Of a DNA stretch of 64,000 bases, positions 45,128-54,521 are shown piece by piece. The position numbers were made by a program, and so were the translations under genes. Numbering within the stretch: position 1 is the stretch's first letter; the number at the start of each line of letters is the position of its first letter. This DNA is from Fusobacterium mortiferum ATCC 9817 (GTDB lineage Bacteria > Fusobacteriota > Fusobacteriia > Fusobacteriales > Fusobacteriaceae). Under the pieces are notes generated by a model. That model was given only the letters and a program-made list of their open reading frames with translations, did not search any database and had not been told where the DNA came from. The stretch is from assembly GCF_000158195.2 (NCBI RefSeq), contig NZ_GL987994.1, positions 368,343 through 432,342 of the forward strand, in the 5' to 3' direction.

Positions 45128-46488
45128 ATGAATAATCTTTTTCGTAAACTTCCTAAACTAGATATACTTATGAAAAATGAAAAATTAGATGAGTGTAGAG
45201 AGAAGTTAAATTATAACACTTTATACACTCTAGTAAAAAATGAGATAGATAGTTTTAGAGAAAAAATAAAAAACAGAGAGATAGAGGATTTTCAAGTAGA
45301 AGACATAATAAAAAATATCCTAGATAGAGCAAAATTTGCTGGGAATAATAAGCTAAAAAAAGTAATTAATGGAAGTGGAGTAATTATCCATACAAACCTT
45401 GGCCGTTCTGTACTTAATAAAAAAGTAGTAGAGAAGATGGGAGAGGTAGTAAGTAATTATAATAACCTTGAGTATGATTTGGAAACAGGAAAAAGAGGAC
45501 ATAGAAACTCACATGTTGAGGAATTGATATGTAAGATAACAGGAGCAGAGGGAGCTCTAGTAGTTAATAATAATGCTGCTGCTGTAATCATCTGTTTGAA
45601 TGAATTTGCTAGAGGAAAAAACTCTATTGTATCAAGAGGAGAGTTAGTAGAGATTGGTGGTTCTTTTAGAATACCAGATATAATGGAACTATCTGGTTCA
45701 AAATTAAAAGAGGTAGGGACTACAAATAAGACTAATATTTCAGATTATGAAAGAGCTATTGATGAGGAAACTGCACTTATTTTAAAGGTTCATAGGTCAA
45801 ATTTTAAAATAACAGGATTTACTGACGAGGTAGGAAATAGAGATATATCAAACCTTGGAAAAGAAAATGGAATACTTACTATGGAAGATTTAGGAAGTGG
45901 AGTTCTTGTAGATTTTTCAAAATATGGAGTAGTGAAAGAGCCTACTGTACAGGAGAGCATTTCTTCTGGAATAGATATAATTACAATAAGTGGAGATAAA
46001 CTCTTAGGTGGACCACAGTGTGGTATTATTTTAGCTAAACAAGAGTATATAGCAAGACTTAAGAAAAATCAGTATCTGAGAGCTTTTAGAGTGGATAAAC
46101 TAGTTTTATCTGCTTTGGAAGGAACACTAAGATACTACCTTGATGAGAGAGAAGCTGTAAGAGAGATACCTACTCTTAGAATGATAACCGAGGATAAAAA
46201 GAGGTATTAAAAAGAGCAGAGAAACTTCAAAAAATGCTGATAGAAAAAAATATATCTACAAGTATAATAGAAACTAGAGCAAAAATAGGTGGAGGCTCTA
46301 TGCCAGAAGAAACTGTACCTAGTTATGCTTTAGTATTTACAGGAGATGCTGTAAAATTAGAAAAGTATTTCCGTACTGGAGATATAAATATAATTGGAAG
46401 AGTAGCTGATGACTCATTTATCTTGGATATAAAAACTATAAGAGATGAGGATATGGAAATAATAGTAGAAAAAGCTATTAATATGTAA
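45128..46488 (+). CDS. selA: Selenocysteine synthase SelA, with a one-base frameshift
   Basis: PLP enzyme that converts seryl-tRNA-Sec to selenocysteyl-tRNA-Sec. Frame 1 of the gene gives 360 aa (45128-46210) with NLGRSVLNK, EGALVVNNNAAAV and the PLP lysine in SGDKLLGGPQ. It stops soon after LRMITEDKK. The remainder, EVLKRAEKLQKMLIEKN to the end at 46488, is in another frame. Adding one A to the five-A run at 46196-46200 restores a 453-aa SelA of normal length. It is either a sequencing or assembly undercall, a real mutation, or rescued by slippage. Confidence 0.88.
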
Positions 46489-46521
46489 AAAAATTGAGAT
46501 AATGAGAAGGGGGTGAGAAGA

Positions 46522-48381
46522 GTGAGAGATATAGTAGTGGGAATGGCAGGACATATAGATCACGGAAAAACAACAGTAGTAAAATATCTTACAGGAGTGG
46601 ATACCGATACATTACCAGAGGAAAAATCTAGAGGAATGACAATAAATTTAGGATTTACTCAGATAAAGTTTGACGATGGAAGTAGAGTTGGACTTATAGA
46701 TGTACCTGGGCATGAAAAATTTATAAAAAATATGAGTGCAGGGGTTTCAGGTGTGGATTATCTGCTTATGGTGATAGCTTGTGATGATGGAATTATGCCA
46801 CAGACAGAAGAACATTTCCAGATATTAAAACTCTTTGGTGTAAAAAAAGGAATGATACTTCTTACAAAGAGAGATTTAGTAGATGAGAAGAGATATGAAG
46901 AGGTAAAAAAACAGTGTAGAGAGTATTTTAAGGGTAGTTTTTTAGAAAACTCTCCTCTTCTCCCTCTTTCAATAACCGATATTGAAAGTTATAACACTCT
47001 TAAAAATTTATTGAAAGATGAGTTAAAAAAAATAGATTTAGAAGAGAAAGAGAGATACTTTCGAATGGATATAGATAGGGTATTTTCTGTAAAAGGTTTT
47101 GGTTGTGTAGTAACAGGAACAGTAAAAAGTGGAAAGATAAGCGTAGGAGATACTCTTACAATCTATCCTCAAAATAAAATGGTAAAGGTAAAAGGTTTAG
47201 AGTCTCACGGAGAAAAAAAGGATAGTATAGGAACAGGAAATAGATGTGCTATAAATCTAGCTGGAATAGAAAGTAGTGAGATAAAAAGAGGGGATATTAT
47301 AGGAAAATCTCTTTTAACAGGAGATAAAATAGAGTGTAAATTAACTCTTTTAGAGAACTCTCCTAAGATAAAAAATAATCATAGGATAAGATTAAATATT
47401 GGAACTGATGAGATAATAGGAAGAGTAAAAATTTATGAAAAAAATTATATTTTAGCTGGAGAAATAGCTTTTGTACAAATAGATTTAGAAGAGATACTAG
47501 GGGGAGTATTAAAAGAGAGAGGAGTAGTTAGAAATTACTCTCCAATATCTACAATTGGTGGAATAGAGCTTCTGGATTTTTCTAAAAAAGAGTTTAATAG
47601 AAAAGATACAAAGCAGATAGAATTACTTAAGGTGTTATCTCAAGAGGACAATGAAAAAAAAGTAGAAGAGTTAATAAAAATTGATAGAGAGTTAGAGAAT
47701 ATTTTTTCTCTTTTTGGGGAGGAAATTTCCTTAGAAAATCTCATTGAAACTAAGAAGGTTTTTCTTTTGGATAAAAAATATATTCATAGAGATACACTCT
47801 TAGAAAAAATTTCTATAATAGTAGATGAGTTAGAAAAATTTTATAGTGAGAATAGATTAGTGAGAGGAATTTTAAAATCTCAAATAAAAGAGAGATATTT
47901 TAAAAATTACTCATTAAAATATTATAATAAATTTTTTGATTTAGATTTAGTAAAAGAGAAGATAACAGTAGTAGATGAGCTAGTAGCTTTAAAAGAGTTT
48001 AAAATAAGATTAAATAAAGAGGAAAAAAATATGAAAGAGGAGATTTTCTCCTATTATAAAGAGCAAAAATTTAATTTGAAACCTTATTCCTACTACTTGG
48101 AAGTTACTAAAGATAAAAATTTATTTGAACAAGTGCATAGATATATGGTTGAAGAGGGATTTATTCAATATTTAGAAGAGGAGTACTATATATTAAATGG
48201 ATATTTAAAAGAGAGTACAAAGCTTATTACAAATTTTCTTGAAAAAAATAGGAAAATACAAGTGAAAGAGGCAAAAGAGGTATTGAATAATAGTAGAGAT
48301 AGTAGTATACTTATCTTAAGGAAATTAGATACTCTAAAGGTAACTAAAAATATAGATGGAGTCAGAGTATTGATAAAATAG
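46522..48381 (+). CDS. selB: Selenocysteine-specific elongation factor SelB
   Basis: Delivers Sec-tRNA to UGA codons next to a SECIS hairpin. The N-terminal GTPase domain has GHIDHGKTT, the switch stretch SRGMTINLGF and DVPGHEKF. EF-Tu-like beta barrels follow, and the C-terminal half (about 360-620) carries the winged-helix repeats that bind SECIS. GTG 46522 is preferred because GGGGGTGA lies 5 bases upstream; GTG 46513 (622 aa) falls inside that site. Its substrates here include selD and the gene at 54522. Confidence 0.94.
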   Translation: MRDIVVGMAGHIDHGKTTVVKYLTGVDTDTLPEEKSRGMTINLGFTQIKFDDGSRVGLIDVPGHEKFIKNMSAGVSGVDYLLMVIACDDGIMPQTEEHFQILKLFGVKKGMILLTKRDLVDEKRYEEVKKQCREYFKGSFLENSPLLPLSITDIESYNTLKNLLKDELKKIDLEEKERYFRMDIDRVFSVKGFGCVVTGTVKSGKISVGDTLTIYPQNKMVKVKGLESHGEKKDSIGTGNRCAINLAGIESSEIKRGDIIGKSLLTGDKIECKLTLLENSPKIKNNHRIRLNIGTDEIIGRVKIYEKNYILAGEIAFVQIDLEEILGGVLKERGVVRNYSPISTIGGIELLDFSKKEFNRKDTKQIELLKVLSQEDNEKKVEELIKIDRELENIFSLFGEEISLENLIETKKVFLLDKKYIHRDTLLEKISIIVDELEKFYSENRLVRGILKSQIKERYFKNYSLKYYNKFFDLDLVKEKITVVDELVALKEFKIRLNKEEKNMKEEIFSYYKEQKFNLKPYSYYLEVTKDKNLFEQVHRYMVEEGFIQYLEEEYYILNGYLKESTKLITNFLEKNRKIQVKEAKEVLNNSRDSSILILRKLDTLKVTKNIDGVRVLIK

Positions 48382-48390
48382 GAGGGAGCT

Positions 48391-48966
48391 ATGGTAAAAG
48401 TAGATGCTATTGGGCAAGTGTGTCCAGTACCAATTATAATGACAAAAAATGCTTTAAAGGATATAGAGGAAGGACAGGTAGAGGTATCTGTTGATAATAG
48501 AATCTCATTAGAAAATCTACAGAAGATGTCAAAAGAGATGGGGTATGACTATACAGTAGAAGAGAGTGGAGATATTTTTAAAATTGTAATCAATAAGATG
48601 AGAGAGAGCGTAGAGCTAAGAGAGAGTGAAGAAAATACAGTTGTAGTTATAGATTCTTTACATATGGGTAAAGGAGATGTAGAGTTAGGAAGAATACTTA
48701 TGAAAGGATTTATTTATACACTCTCTGAGATAGAGGAACTACCTAAAACAATTCTTTTCTATAATGAAGGAGTTAAACTTGCAATAGAGGGAGCAGAGAG
48801 TTTACAAGATTTAAAATCTTTAGAAGAGAGAGGAGTAGAGATTCTATCTTGTGGAACTTGCTTGAATTTCTATGGAATAACTGAAAAATTAAGAGTAGGA
48901 AGTGTTACTAATATGTATACTATCCTTGAAAGACAGATGAAGGCAACAAGGGTGATTAAACCATAA
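48391..48966 (+). CDS. yedF: YedF-type selenium metabolism protein
   Basis: Protein of 191 aa with an N-terminal TusA-like domain (DAIGQVCPVPIIMTKNAL, with the CPxP motif) and a C-terminal DsrE-like domain that has the short Cys motif LSCGTCLNFYG near residue 160. YedF proteins co-occur with selD and selAB and are thought to handle reduced selenium. The position inside the sel operon supports this role. It overlaps the next gene by one base. Confidence 0.88.
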   Translation: MVKVDAIGQVCPVPIIMTKNALKDIEEGQVEVSVDNRISLENLQKMSKEMGYDYTVEESGDIFKIVINKMRESVELRESEENTVVVIDSLHMGKGDVELGRILMKGFIYTLSEIEELPKTILFYNEGVKLAIEGAESLQDLKSLEERGVEILSCGTCLNFYGITEKLRVGSVTNMYTILERQMKATRVIKP

Positions 48967-49226
48967 TGAAAGTTGAAAAGTTTCTATTATTAGTTTCAGA
49001 CTCTACTCATTATGTGATGAAATTAGAAAAACTCTTGCAAAATTCTCAAATATGTTGTAGAATAATACCGTTGCCTAGAGAGGTAAGTGCTGGGTGTGGT
49101 CTTTCTATTAGGGCAGAGCTTTCTGACAAAGAGATAATTGAAAAAATCTTAAAAGATAATGAGATTGAAGTAACTAAGTATCTTATAGAAAAAGAGGGGC
49201 TTAAGAAGAGAGTAGAGAAAATTTAA
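48966..49226 (+). CDS. DUF3343 protein, putative Se/S carrier
   Basis: Protein of 86 aa. The segment CCRIIPLPREVSAGCGLSIR has the conserved cysteine of DUF3343 (putative Se/S carrier-like) proteins, which often sit beside YedF and tRNA-Sec. It starts on the last base of the yedF stop. The role in passing selenium is proposed for the family, not shown here. Confidence 0.82.
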   Translation: MKVEKFLLLVSDSTHYVMKLEKLLQNSQICCRIIPLPREVSAGCGLSIRAELSDKEIIEKILKDNEIEVTKYLIEKEGLKKRVEKI

Positions 49227-49227
49227 T

Positions 49228-49319
49228 GGAAGCGGGAGAAAGCTGGTGCTTTCAGCAGTCTTCAAAACTGTAGGGTGGCTTAGGTCATTGGTAGGTTCGA
49301 TTCCTACACGCTTCCGCCA
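49228..49319 (+). tRNA. selC: tRNA-Sec (anticodon TCA)
   Basis: Acceptor strand GGAAGCG pairs with CGCTTCC at 49309-49315, followed by G and an encoded CCA (49317-49319). The anticodon stem GCAGT / ACTGT encloses the loop CTTCAAA, so the anticodon TCA is at 49262-49264. The extra arm is long, and the T arm GTAGGTTCGATTCCTAC is standard. The extended D and acceptor regions fit a selenocysteine tRNA. It lies one base after the DUF3343 gene, inside the sel operon. Confidence 0.95.
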
Positions 49320-49350
49320 AAAATAAAAATAATTTTAAATTTATATAGAA

Positions 49351-49391
49351 GAAAAACTTGCTTTATATTTTAAGTAGGTTTTTCTTTTTTT
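49351..49391 (+). terminator. Terminator after tRNA-Sec
   Basis: GAAAAAC and GTTTTTC arms around a short inner stem, followed by T-rich sequence. Confidence 0.6.
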
Positions 49392-49415
49392 ATTTCTGAA
49401 GGTAAAATTATTTTG

Positions 49416-49444
49416 TAGACATAAATGGTAAAACATATTATAAT
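49416..49444 (+). promoter_or_regulatory. Promoter of the ttcA pair
   Basis: TAGACA at 49416-49421 and TATAAT at 49439-49444, spacer 17 bases. It overlaps the false upstream start at 49425. Confidence 0.65.
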
Positions 49445-49475
49445 ATATTGTATTTACTTATTTTTAGGAGGAGAA

Positions 49476-50270
49476 ATGAGCAAAGGAGAATTAGCTTTAG
49501 AGAGCATTAGAACTACATATAGAAAGAAAATTTGGAGTAAATTTATAAAGGCAGTAAAGGATTTTGAACTGATAGAAGATGGAGATAGAATAGCAGTAGG
49601 AGTATCTGGAGGAAAGGACAGTCTACTTCTATGTAAGCTTTTTCAAGAGTTAAAAAAGGATAGAAGTAAAAATTTTGAGGTAGCTTTTATATCAATGAAT
49701 CCAGGATTTGGAGCTATGGATATGGAGCAATTTAAAAAGAATCTTGAGGAGCTAGATATCCCTTGTGAGATATTTGATGCTAATGTATGGGAAGTAGCTT
49801 TTAGAGAGGACCCAGAGGGACCTTGCTTTTTGTGTGCTAAGATGAGAAGAGGAGTACTGTACAATAAAGTGGAGGAGCTAGGATATAATAAGCTTGCTTT
49901 GGGACATCATTTTGATGATGTGGTAGAAACTACTATGATAAATATGTTTTATGCAGGAACTGTAAAAACAATGATACCAAAGGTTAGTTCTACAAGTGGA
50001 AAGATGGCTGTAATAAGACCTCTTGTCTATATCAAGGAAAAAGATATAATAGCCTATACACAAAGAAATGAGATAAAGGCTATGAGCTGTGGTTGTCCTA
50101 TTGAATCTGGAAAAGTAGATTCTAAAAGAAAAGAGATAAAAAATCTTTTAGCTGAGATAGAAAAAGCTAATCCCAATGTAAAACAAAGTATATTTAACTC
50201 TATGAAAAATATAAATATAGATTATGTAATGGGATATACTAGAGGAAATAAAAATAAAGGAGATATGTAA
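49476..50270 (+). CDS. TtcA-family tRNA thiolation protein (first copy)
   Basis: ATP-PPi loop enzyme, 264 aa from ATG 49476, which follows TAGGAGGAGAA; an upstream ATG at 49425 lies in the promoter. SGGKDS is the PP-loop near residue 40. PCFLCAKMRRG and SCGCPIES supply the Cys ligands of the TtcA iron-sulfur cluster. Family members add sulfur to C32 of tRNA or related positions. Its stop overlaps the start of a second homologue by one base. Confidence 0.85.
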   Translation: MSKGELALESIRTTYRKKIWSKFIKAVKDFELIEDGDRIAVGVSGGKDSLLLCKLFQELKKDRSKNFEVAFISMNPGFGAMDMEQFKKNLEELDIPCEIFDANVWEVAFREDPEGPCFLCAKMRRGVLYNKVEELGYNKLALGHHFDDVVETTMINMFYAGTVKTMIPKVSSTSGKMAVIRPLVYIKEKDIIAYTQRNEIKAMSCGCPIESGKVDSKRKEIKNLLAEIEKANPNVKQSIFNSMKNINIDYVMGYTRGNKNKGDM

Positions 50271-51025
50271 TGGAGAAAGAGAAAAATAACTCTATCTTAA
50301 AAAATATCGAGGGAAAAGGATTTGGAAAAACTATCTGGAGTCCAATTGGAAGAGCTATGCACAAATACAATATGGTAGAAGCTGGAGATAGAATAGCAGT
50401 GGGAGTGTCTGGTGGAAAGGATAGTATGACTACTTTAAATGCTCTAGTTAGAGTAAAAAAAATAGCTCAGATAGATTTTGAGATTATACCTATTCATATA
50501 CACCCTAATACTGATAAAGCTTCTTATGAAAAGATTGAAAAATATTGTGAAGAGTTAGATTTAAAATTACAGGTAGAGTCTACTAATCTAAGTGATATGT
50601 TATTTGGAGAAAAAGAGGTAAAAAATCCTTGCTTTCTATGTGGAAGAATAAGAAGAGGGATTCTCTATAGAATGATGAAGGAGCAAAATATAAATAAGCT
50701 TGCTTTAGGACATCATAAAGATGATATTATAGAAACTTTTCTTATGAATGTATTTTATCAAGGAAATATGAAGATGATGAAACCTAGCTATGTATCTGAA
50801 GAGTATGGAGTAAGAGTGATAAGACCTCTTGCCTATGTAGAAGAGGCAGATATCATAAGATATGTAAAGAAACAAGAACTTCCAGTAGTAGCTTCAGATT
50901 GTCCATATGAAACAAGTGAGAACTCAAAAAGATTGAGAGTAAAAAATCTTATAAAAGAATTAGCACAGGAAAATAAAGATGTTAGAAGTGTTGTTTTCAA
51001 CAGTATAAAAGAGATGTTAGATTAA
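50270..51025 (+). CDS. TtcA-family tRNA thiolation protein (second copy)
   Basis: Second PP-loop enzyme of the same family, 251 aa, with SGGKDS near residue 45, PCFLCGRIRRG and ASDCPYET as Cys ligand segments, and LALGHHKDD. It is coupled to the first copy by TAATG. The two proteins have the same layout but are diverged in sequence, so they could form a heteromer or modify different bases. Confidence 0.85.
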   Translation: MEKEKNNSILKNIEGKGFGKTIWSPIGRAMHKYNMVEAGDRIAVGVSGGKDSMTTLNALVRVKKIAQIDFEIIPIHIHPNTDKASYEKIEKYCEELDLKLQVESTNLSDMLFGEKEVKNPCFLCGRIRRGILYRMMKEQNINKLALGHHKDDIIETFLMNVFYQGNMKMMKPSYVSEEYGVRVIRPLAYVEEADIIRYVKKQELPVVASDCPYETSENSKRLRVKNLIKELAQENKDVRSVVFNSIKEMLD

Positions 51026-51148
51026 TTATTAGATAAAAAGTAAAAAAAATGATATAATTGTATTAGAAAAATTATTTTAATAAAAATATATAAAATAGAA
51101 TTAAAAAATATAAAGTTGGGGGAAAATAAGATTATATAGGGAGAAAAA

Positions 51149-51823
51149 ATGAATATTCTCGTGGTACAAAGGGAGAAAAAGCAGGCTGAATATGTAGCTA
51201 AGGGACTTAAGGAATCTGGATATATAGTGGAATATACTGATAATTTAGAGGAGGCTTATCATCTGTGTGAACTGATCTCCTATGATTTAGCAATAGTTGA
51301 TACACTCATCTCTAATAAATCAGGATTGGATTTTTGTAAAAATTTAAGAGAGATAAATAAAGATATGGGAGTTATATTTTTATCATCTGATACAGATATT
51401 AATATAAAAGTAAAAGCTTTTGAATGTGGAGGAGATGATTATATTACTAAACCTTTTATCTTTATAGAGCTTTTAGCTAGAATTCAAGCTATTGTAAGGA
51501 GATTACAAAAAAAAGAGAGCAGCTTAAGTAATATTCTTAAAGTTAGAGATTTAAAATTAGATTATCTTACAAGAGAGGTGTATAGAGGAGAGAAAAAAAT
51601 AGACTTAACCTCTAAAGAGTTTGCTCTATTGGAATATTTTATGAGAAATAGAAATATTGTACTTACTCGTACAGTTTTAAAAGAGCAGATATGGGGTATA
51701 GATTTTATCTCTGATACAAATATTGTGGATGTCTATGTTACATATCTTAGAAATAAAATAGATAGAGGGTATGATAGCAAGTTTTTTTATACAGTAAGAG
51801 GTGCAGGTTATATTTTAAAATAA
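51149..51823 (+). CDS. OmpR-family response regulator, orphan
   Basis: Protein of 224 aa with an N-terminal receiver (phosphoacceptor D51, K101 in ITKPF) and a C-terminal winged helix (about 130-224; LTSKEFALLEYFMRNRNIVLTR, DTNIVDVYVTYLRNKID). The usual acidic pair after the first strand is replaced by Q7-R8-E9, which may weaken metal binding. No histidine kinase is next to it. An AGGGAGAAAAA site precedes the ATG. Targets are unknown. Confidence 0.88.
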   Translation: MNILVVQREKKQAEYVAKGLKESGYIVEYTDNLEEAYHLCELISYDLAIVDTLISNKSGLDFCKNLREINKDMGVIFLSSDTDINIKVKAFECGGDDYITKPFIFIELLARIQAIVRRLQKKESSLSNILKVRDLKLDYLTREVYRGEKKIDLTSKEFALLEYFMRNRNIVLTRTVLKEQIWGIDFISDTNIVDVYVTYLRNKIDRGYDSKFFYTVRGAGYILK

Positions 51824-51871
51824 TAGATTTAAAAGAAAATTTTATTGTATAAAGAGAGTAAAGGAGAAAAA

Positions 51872-52018
51872 ATGAATTTTTACGAAAAGATGTTAATAAA
51901 GGTATTAGAAAAAAGTATGTCAGCACAAGATAGTGAGATACTAAAAAAATTAAAATCTGGTATAGACTTATCAGCAAAAGATAAAAAGGAACTAGAAGAG
52001 TTAATAGATAGTCTATAG
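51872..52018 (+). CDS. Small protein of 48 aa
   Basis: Short frame MNFYEKMLIKVLEKSM... ending KELEELIDSL, with AAGGAGA upstream at suitable spacing. It is amphipathic, Lys- and Glu-rich and wholly helical. It lies 48 bases after the response regulator and 12 bases before the acyl-ligase gene. No family is recognised. Ribosome-binding site, position and helix-like composition make it a probable real gene. Confidence 0.55.
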   Translation: MNFYEKMLIKVLEKSMSAQDSEILKKLKSGIDLSAKDKKELEELIDSL

Positions 52019-52030
52019 TTAGGAGGAAAA

Positions 52031-54520
52031 ATGAAATTTATATATGATAGAAATAAAACCGCAGTAATTTTTGGGGATAGAGAGTATAGTTACAAGGAGA
52101 TAATAAAAGGGGTAAAATATTACTCTACACTTTTAAAAGAGAGTGGAAAAGTAGTAGTAACTATGGAAAATAGACCTGAAATGATATGTTCAATATTTTC
52201 TATTTGGGATAAAAAAGAGACAGCAATAGTTTTAGATTCTGGATATACAGGGGAGCAATTTGCTTATGCTTTTTCAGACTCAGAGCCAAGATATATTTTT
52301 ACCTCTAAAAAGGTGTATGAGAGAGTAAAAGAGGGAGTGGAGTTATCTAAACAGAATATAGATATAATTATAGTAGATGATATTGAGATATCAGAGAATT
52401 TTGTTCCAGAAAATTATGAGGTAGAGATAGATGATATGGAGAGGGTAGCACTATTACTTTATACATCAGGAACAACAGGAAATCCTAAGGGAGTTGTATT
52501 GACTTTTAATAACTTAGAGTCAAATATCAGAGCTGTAAGAGAGATAGAGTTAGTAAATGACCAAGATAGAGTTTTAGCTATACTACCTTATCATCATATC
52601 TTACCATTGAATCTAACTTTACTTATGCCAATGTATTTTGGAACATTTTTAGTAATCTTAGAGGAGCTATCATCAGAAGCACTGAAATTAGCTCTAAAAA
52701 AACACCAAATAAGTGTAATAATTGGAGTGCCAAGAGTATGGGAGATGCTACATAAGGCTATAATGGGAAAAATCAATAGTAATTTTGTAGCTAAAAAACT
52801 TTTTAATCTTTGTAAAAAAGTAAATAGTTTAGCTCTTAGCAAGAAGGTGTTTAAAAAAGTAGCTGATGAACTAGGTGGAAATATGAGAGTTCTTGTTTCT
52901 GGAGGAGCAAAGCTTGACCCAGAGGTTTCTGCTAATTTTAAAGTATTAGGACTTCCTATCATAGAGGGATATGGTCTTACTGAGACATCTCCTATTATAG
53001 CTTTTAATCGTCCAAATAATAATGTTATAGGTTCTGCTGGACAACTTATTCCAAATATTGAAGTAAAGATAGCTGAAGATGAGGAGATACTAGTAAGAGG
53101 AGCCAATGTAATGAAAGGATATTATAAAAATCCTCAAGCTACCTCTGAAGCTATTGATAGTGATGGTTGGTTTCATACTGGAGATTTAGGAAAATTTGAA
53201 GGGGATTCTCTATTTATAATTGGAAGAAAAAAAGAGATGATAGTTTTATCCAATGGTAAAAATATAAATCCAGGGGATATTGAATCAGCTATTTTAAAAG
53301 AAACTGATTTAGTAAAAGAGATAGCAGTTATGGAGTACAACAATCATTTGATGGCTGTAGTTTACCCAGATTTTGATTTGATAAAGAGAAGAAAGATAGC
53401 TAATATCAAAGAGACTTTAAAATGGGAGATTATAGATAAATACAATGTAACTGCTCCTAAATATAGAAAGATATTAGAAGTAAAAATTGTAAAAGATGAG
53501 TTACCAAAAACTAAACTTGGAAAAATCAGAAGATTTATGCTTAAAGATTTCTTAAAGAAATCTGATGAAGAGGAAAAAGAAAATACTCAAGAGAAAAAAG
53601 AGACAGTAACTGTTCCTCAAGAGTTAAAATTTGAATATGAAACATTAAAAAAATATTTAGTATCTACTTTTAATTGTGAAGTTGAACCAAATTTTCATTT
53701 AGAATTAGACTTAGGATTAGATTCTTTAGATATTGTAGAGATTTTATCATTTATAGAGACAAATTTTGGAGTAAAAATAAGTGAAGAGCAATTTAGTAAT
53801 CTAAAGAGTATATTGGATATAGCTAAATTTATAAAAGAGAATGGTGGAGAGTATCACGAAGAGGAGATGGATTGGAAAAGTATCCTAAATCAAGATATAG
53901 ATGTACCTCTTCCAAAATCTAGCTTTGTATTAAGAGCTATAAATATAATTGTAAAACCAATATTTTCTCTATACTTCCGTTTACGTAAAATAGATACAGA
54001 TAAGCTTGTAGAAAATCCAGCTCTATATATAGGAAACCATCAAAGTTTCTTAGATGCATTGATATTTAGCCAAGCTATACCTCTAAAAAAATTAAAAGAT
54101 ACTTACTTTATAGCAGTGGTTACACATTTTGATACACCACTTAGAAGATATTTAGCTGAGAGAGGAAATATCATCATAATAGATATAAATAAAAATCTAA
54201 AAGAAACTCTACAAATTTCAGCTAAAGTTTTAAGAGAGGGGAAAAATCTTGTTATATTCCCAGAGGGAGCAAGAACAAGAGATGGAGAGTTACAGGAGTT
54301 CAAAAAAACATTTGCTATTCTTTCTAAGGAGTTAAATATTCCAGTAGTACCATTTGGAATAAGAGGAGCTTATGAATCTATGCCTTATGGAAGTAGCTTC
54401 CCTAAATCTTCTCCTATTGATATTAAATTTTTTGATGAGATAGAGCCAGAGGAATTAACTATTGATGAGATAGTACAAGAAGCTAGAAAAGAGATAAATG
54501 ATTGGTTAAAAGAGGATTAG
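52031..54520 (+). CDS. Acyl ligase - acyl carrier protein - acyltransferase fusion (first copy)
   Basis: Protein of 829 aa with three parts. Residues about 1-510 are an AMP-dependent fatty acid ligase (YTSGTTGNPKGV; GYGLTETSP; KMIVLSNGKNINP-like core). Residues about 545-620 are a carrier domain with the phosphopantetheine Ser in LGLDSLDIVE. Residues about 640-829 are a PlsC acyltransferase (NHQSFLDA and FPEGARTRDG). It probably activates fatty acids, holds them on its own carrier and passes them to lysophospholipids, as Aas does. A paralogue follows at 54859. Confidence 0.9.
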   Translation: MKFIYDRNKTAVIFGDREYSYKEIIKGVKYYSTLLKESGKVVVTMENRPEMICSIFSIWDKKETAIVLDSGYTGEQFAYAFSDSEPRYIFTSKKVYERVKEGVELSKQNIDIIIVDDIEISENFVPENYEVEIDDMERVALLLYTSGTTGNPKGVVLTFNNLESNIRAVREIELVNDQDRVLAILPYHHILPLNLTLLMPMYFGTFLVILEELSSEALKLALKKHQISVIIGVPRVWEMLHKAIMGKINSNFVAKKLFNLCKKVNSLALSKKVFKKVADELGGNMRVLVSGGAKLDPEVSANFKVLGLPIIEGYGLTETSPIIAFNRPNNNVIGSAGQLIPNIEVKIAEDEEILVRGANVMKGYYKNPQATSEAIDSDGWFHTGDLGKFEGDSLFIIGRKKEMIVLSNGKNINPGDIESAILKETDLVKEIAVMEYNNHLMAVVYPDFDLIKRRKIANIKETLKWEIIDKYNVTAPKYRKILEVKIVKDELPKTKLGKIRRFMLKDFLKKSDEEEKENTQEKKETVTVPQELKFEYETLKKYLVSTFNCEVEPNFHLELDLGLDSLDIVEILSFIETNFGVKISEEQFSNLKSILDIAKFIKENGGEYHEEEMDWKSILNQDIDVPLPKSSFVLRAINIIVKPIFSLYFRLRKIDTDKLVENPALYIGNHQSFLDALIFSQAIPLKKLKDTYFIAVVTHFDTPLRRYLAERGNIIIIDINKNLKETLQISAKVLREGKNLVIFPEGARTRDGELQEFKKTFAILSKELNIPVVPFGIRGAYESMPYGSSFPKSSPIDIKFFDEIEPEELTIDEIVQEARKEINDWLKED

Positions 54521-54521
54521 T

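Noticed and set aside
46190-46210. Programmed -1 frameshift in selA
   Set aside because: The heptamer read in frame is T-AAA-AAG, not a canonical A-AAA-AAG site, and the slipped P-site codon would be TAA. An indel or transcript slippage explains it better.
49228-49319. tRNA-Ser with a long variable arm instead of tRNA-Sec
   Set aside because: The anticodon is TCA, which reads UGA, and the gene lies within the sel operon.
52594-53106. 170-aa minus-strand frame inside the acyl-ligase gene
   Set aside because: Lies wholly within a conserved ligase domain with intact motifs and has no upstream signals.
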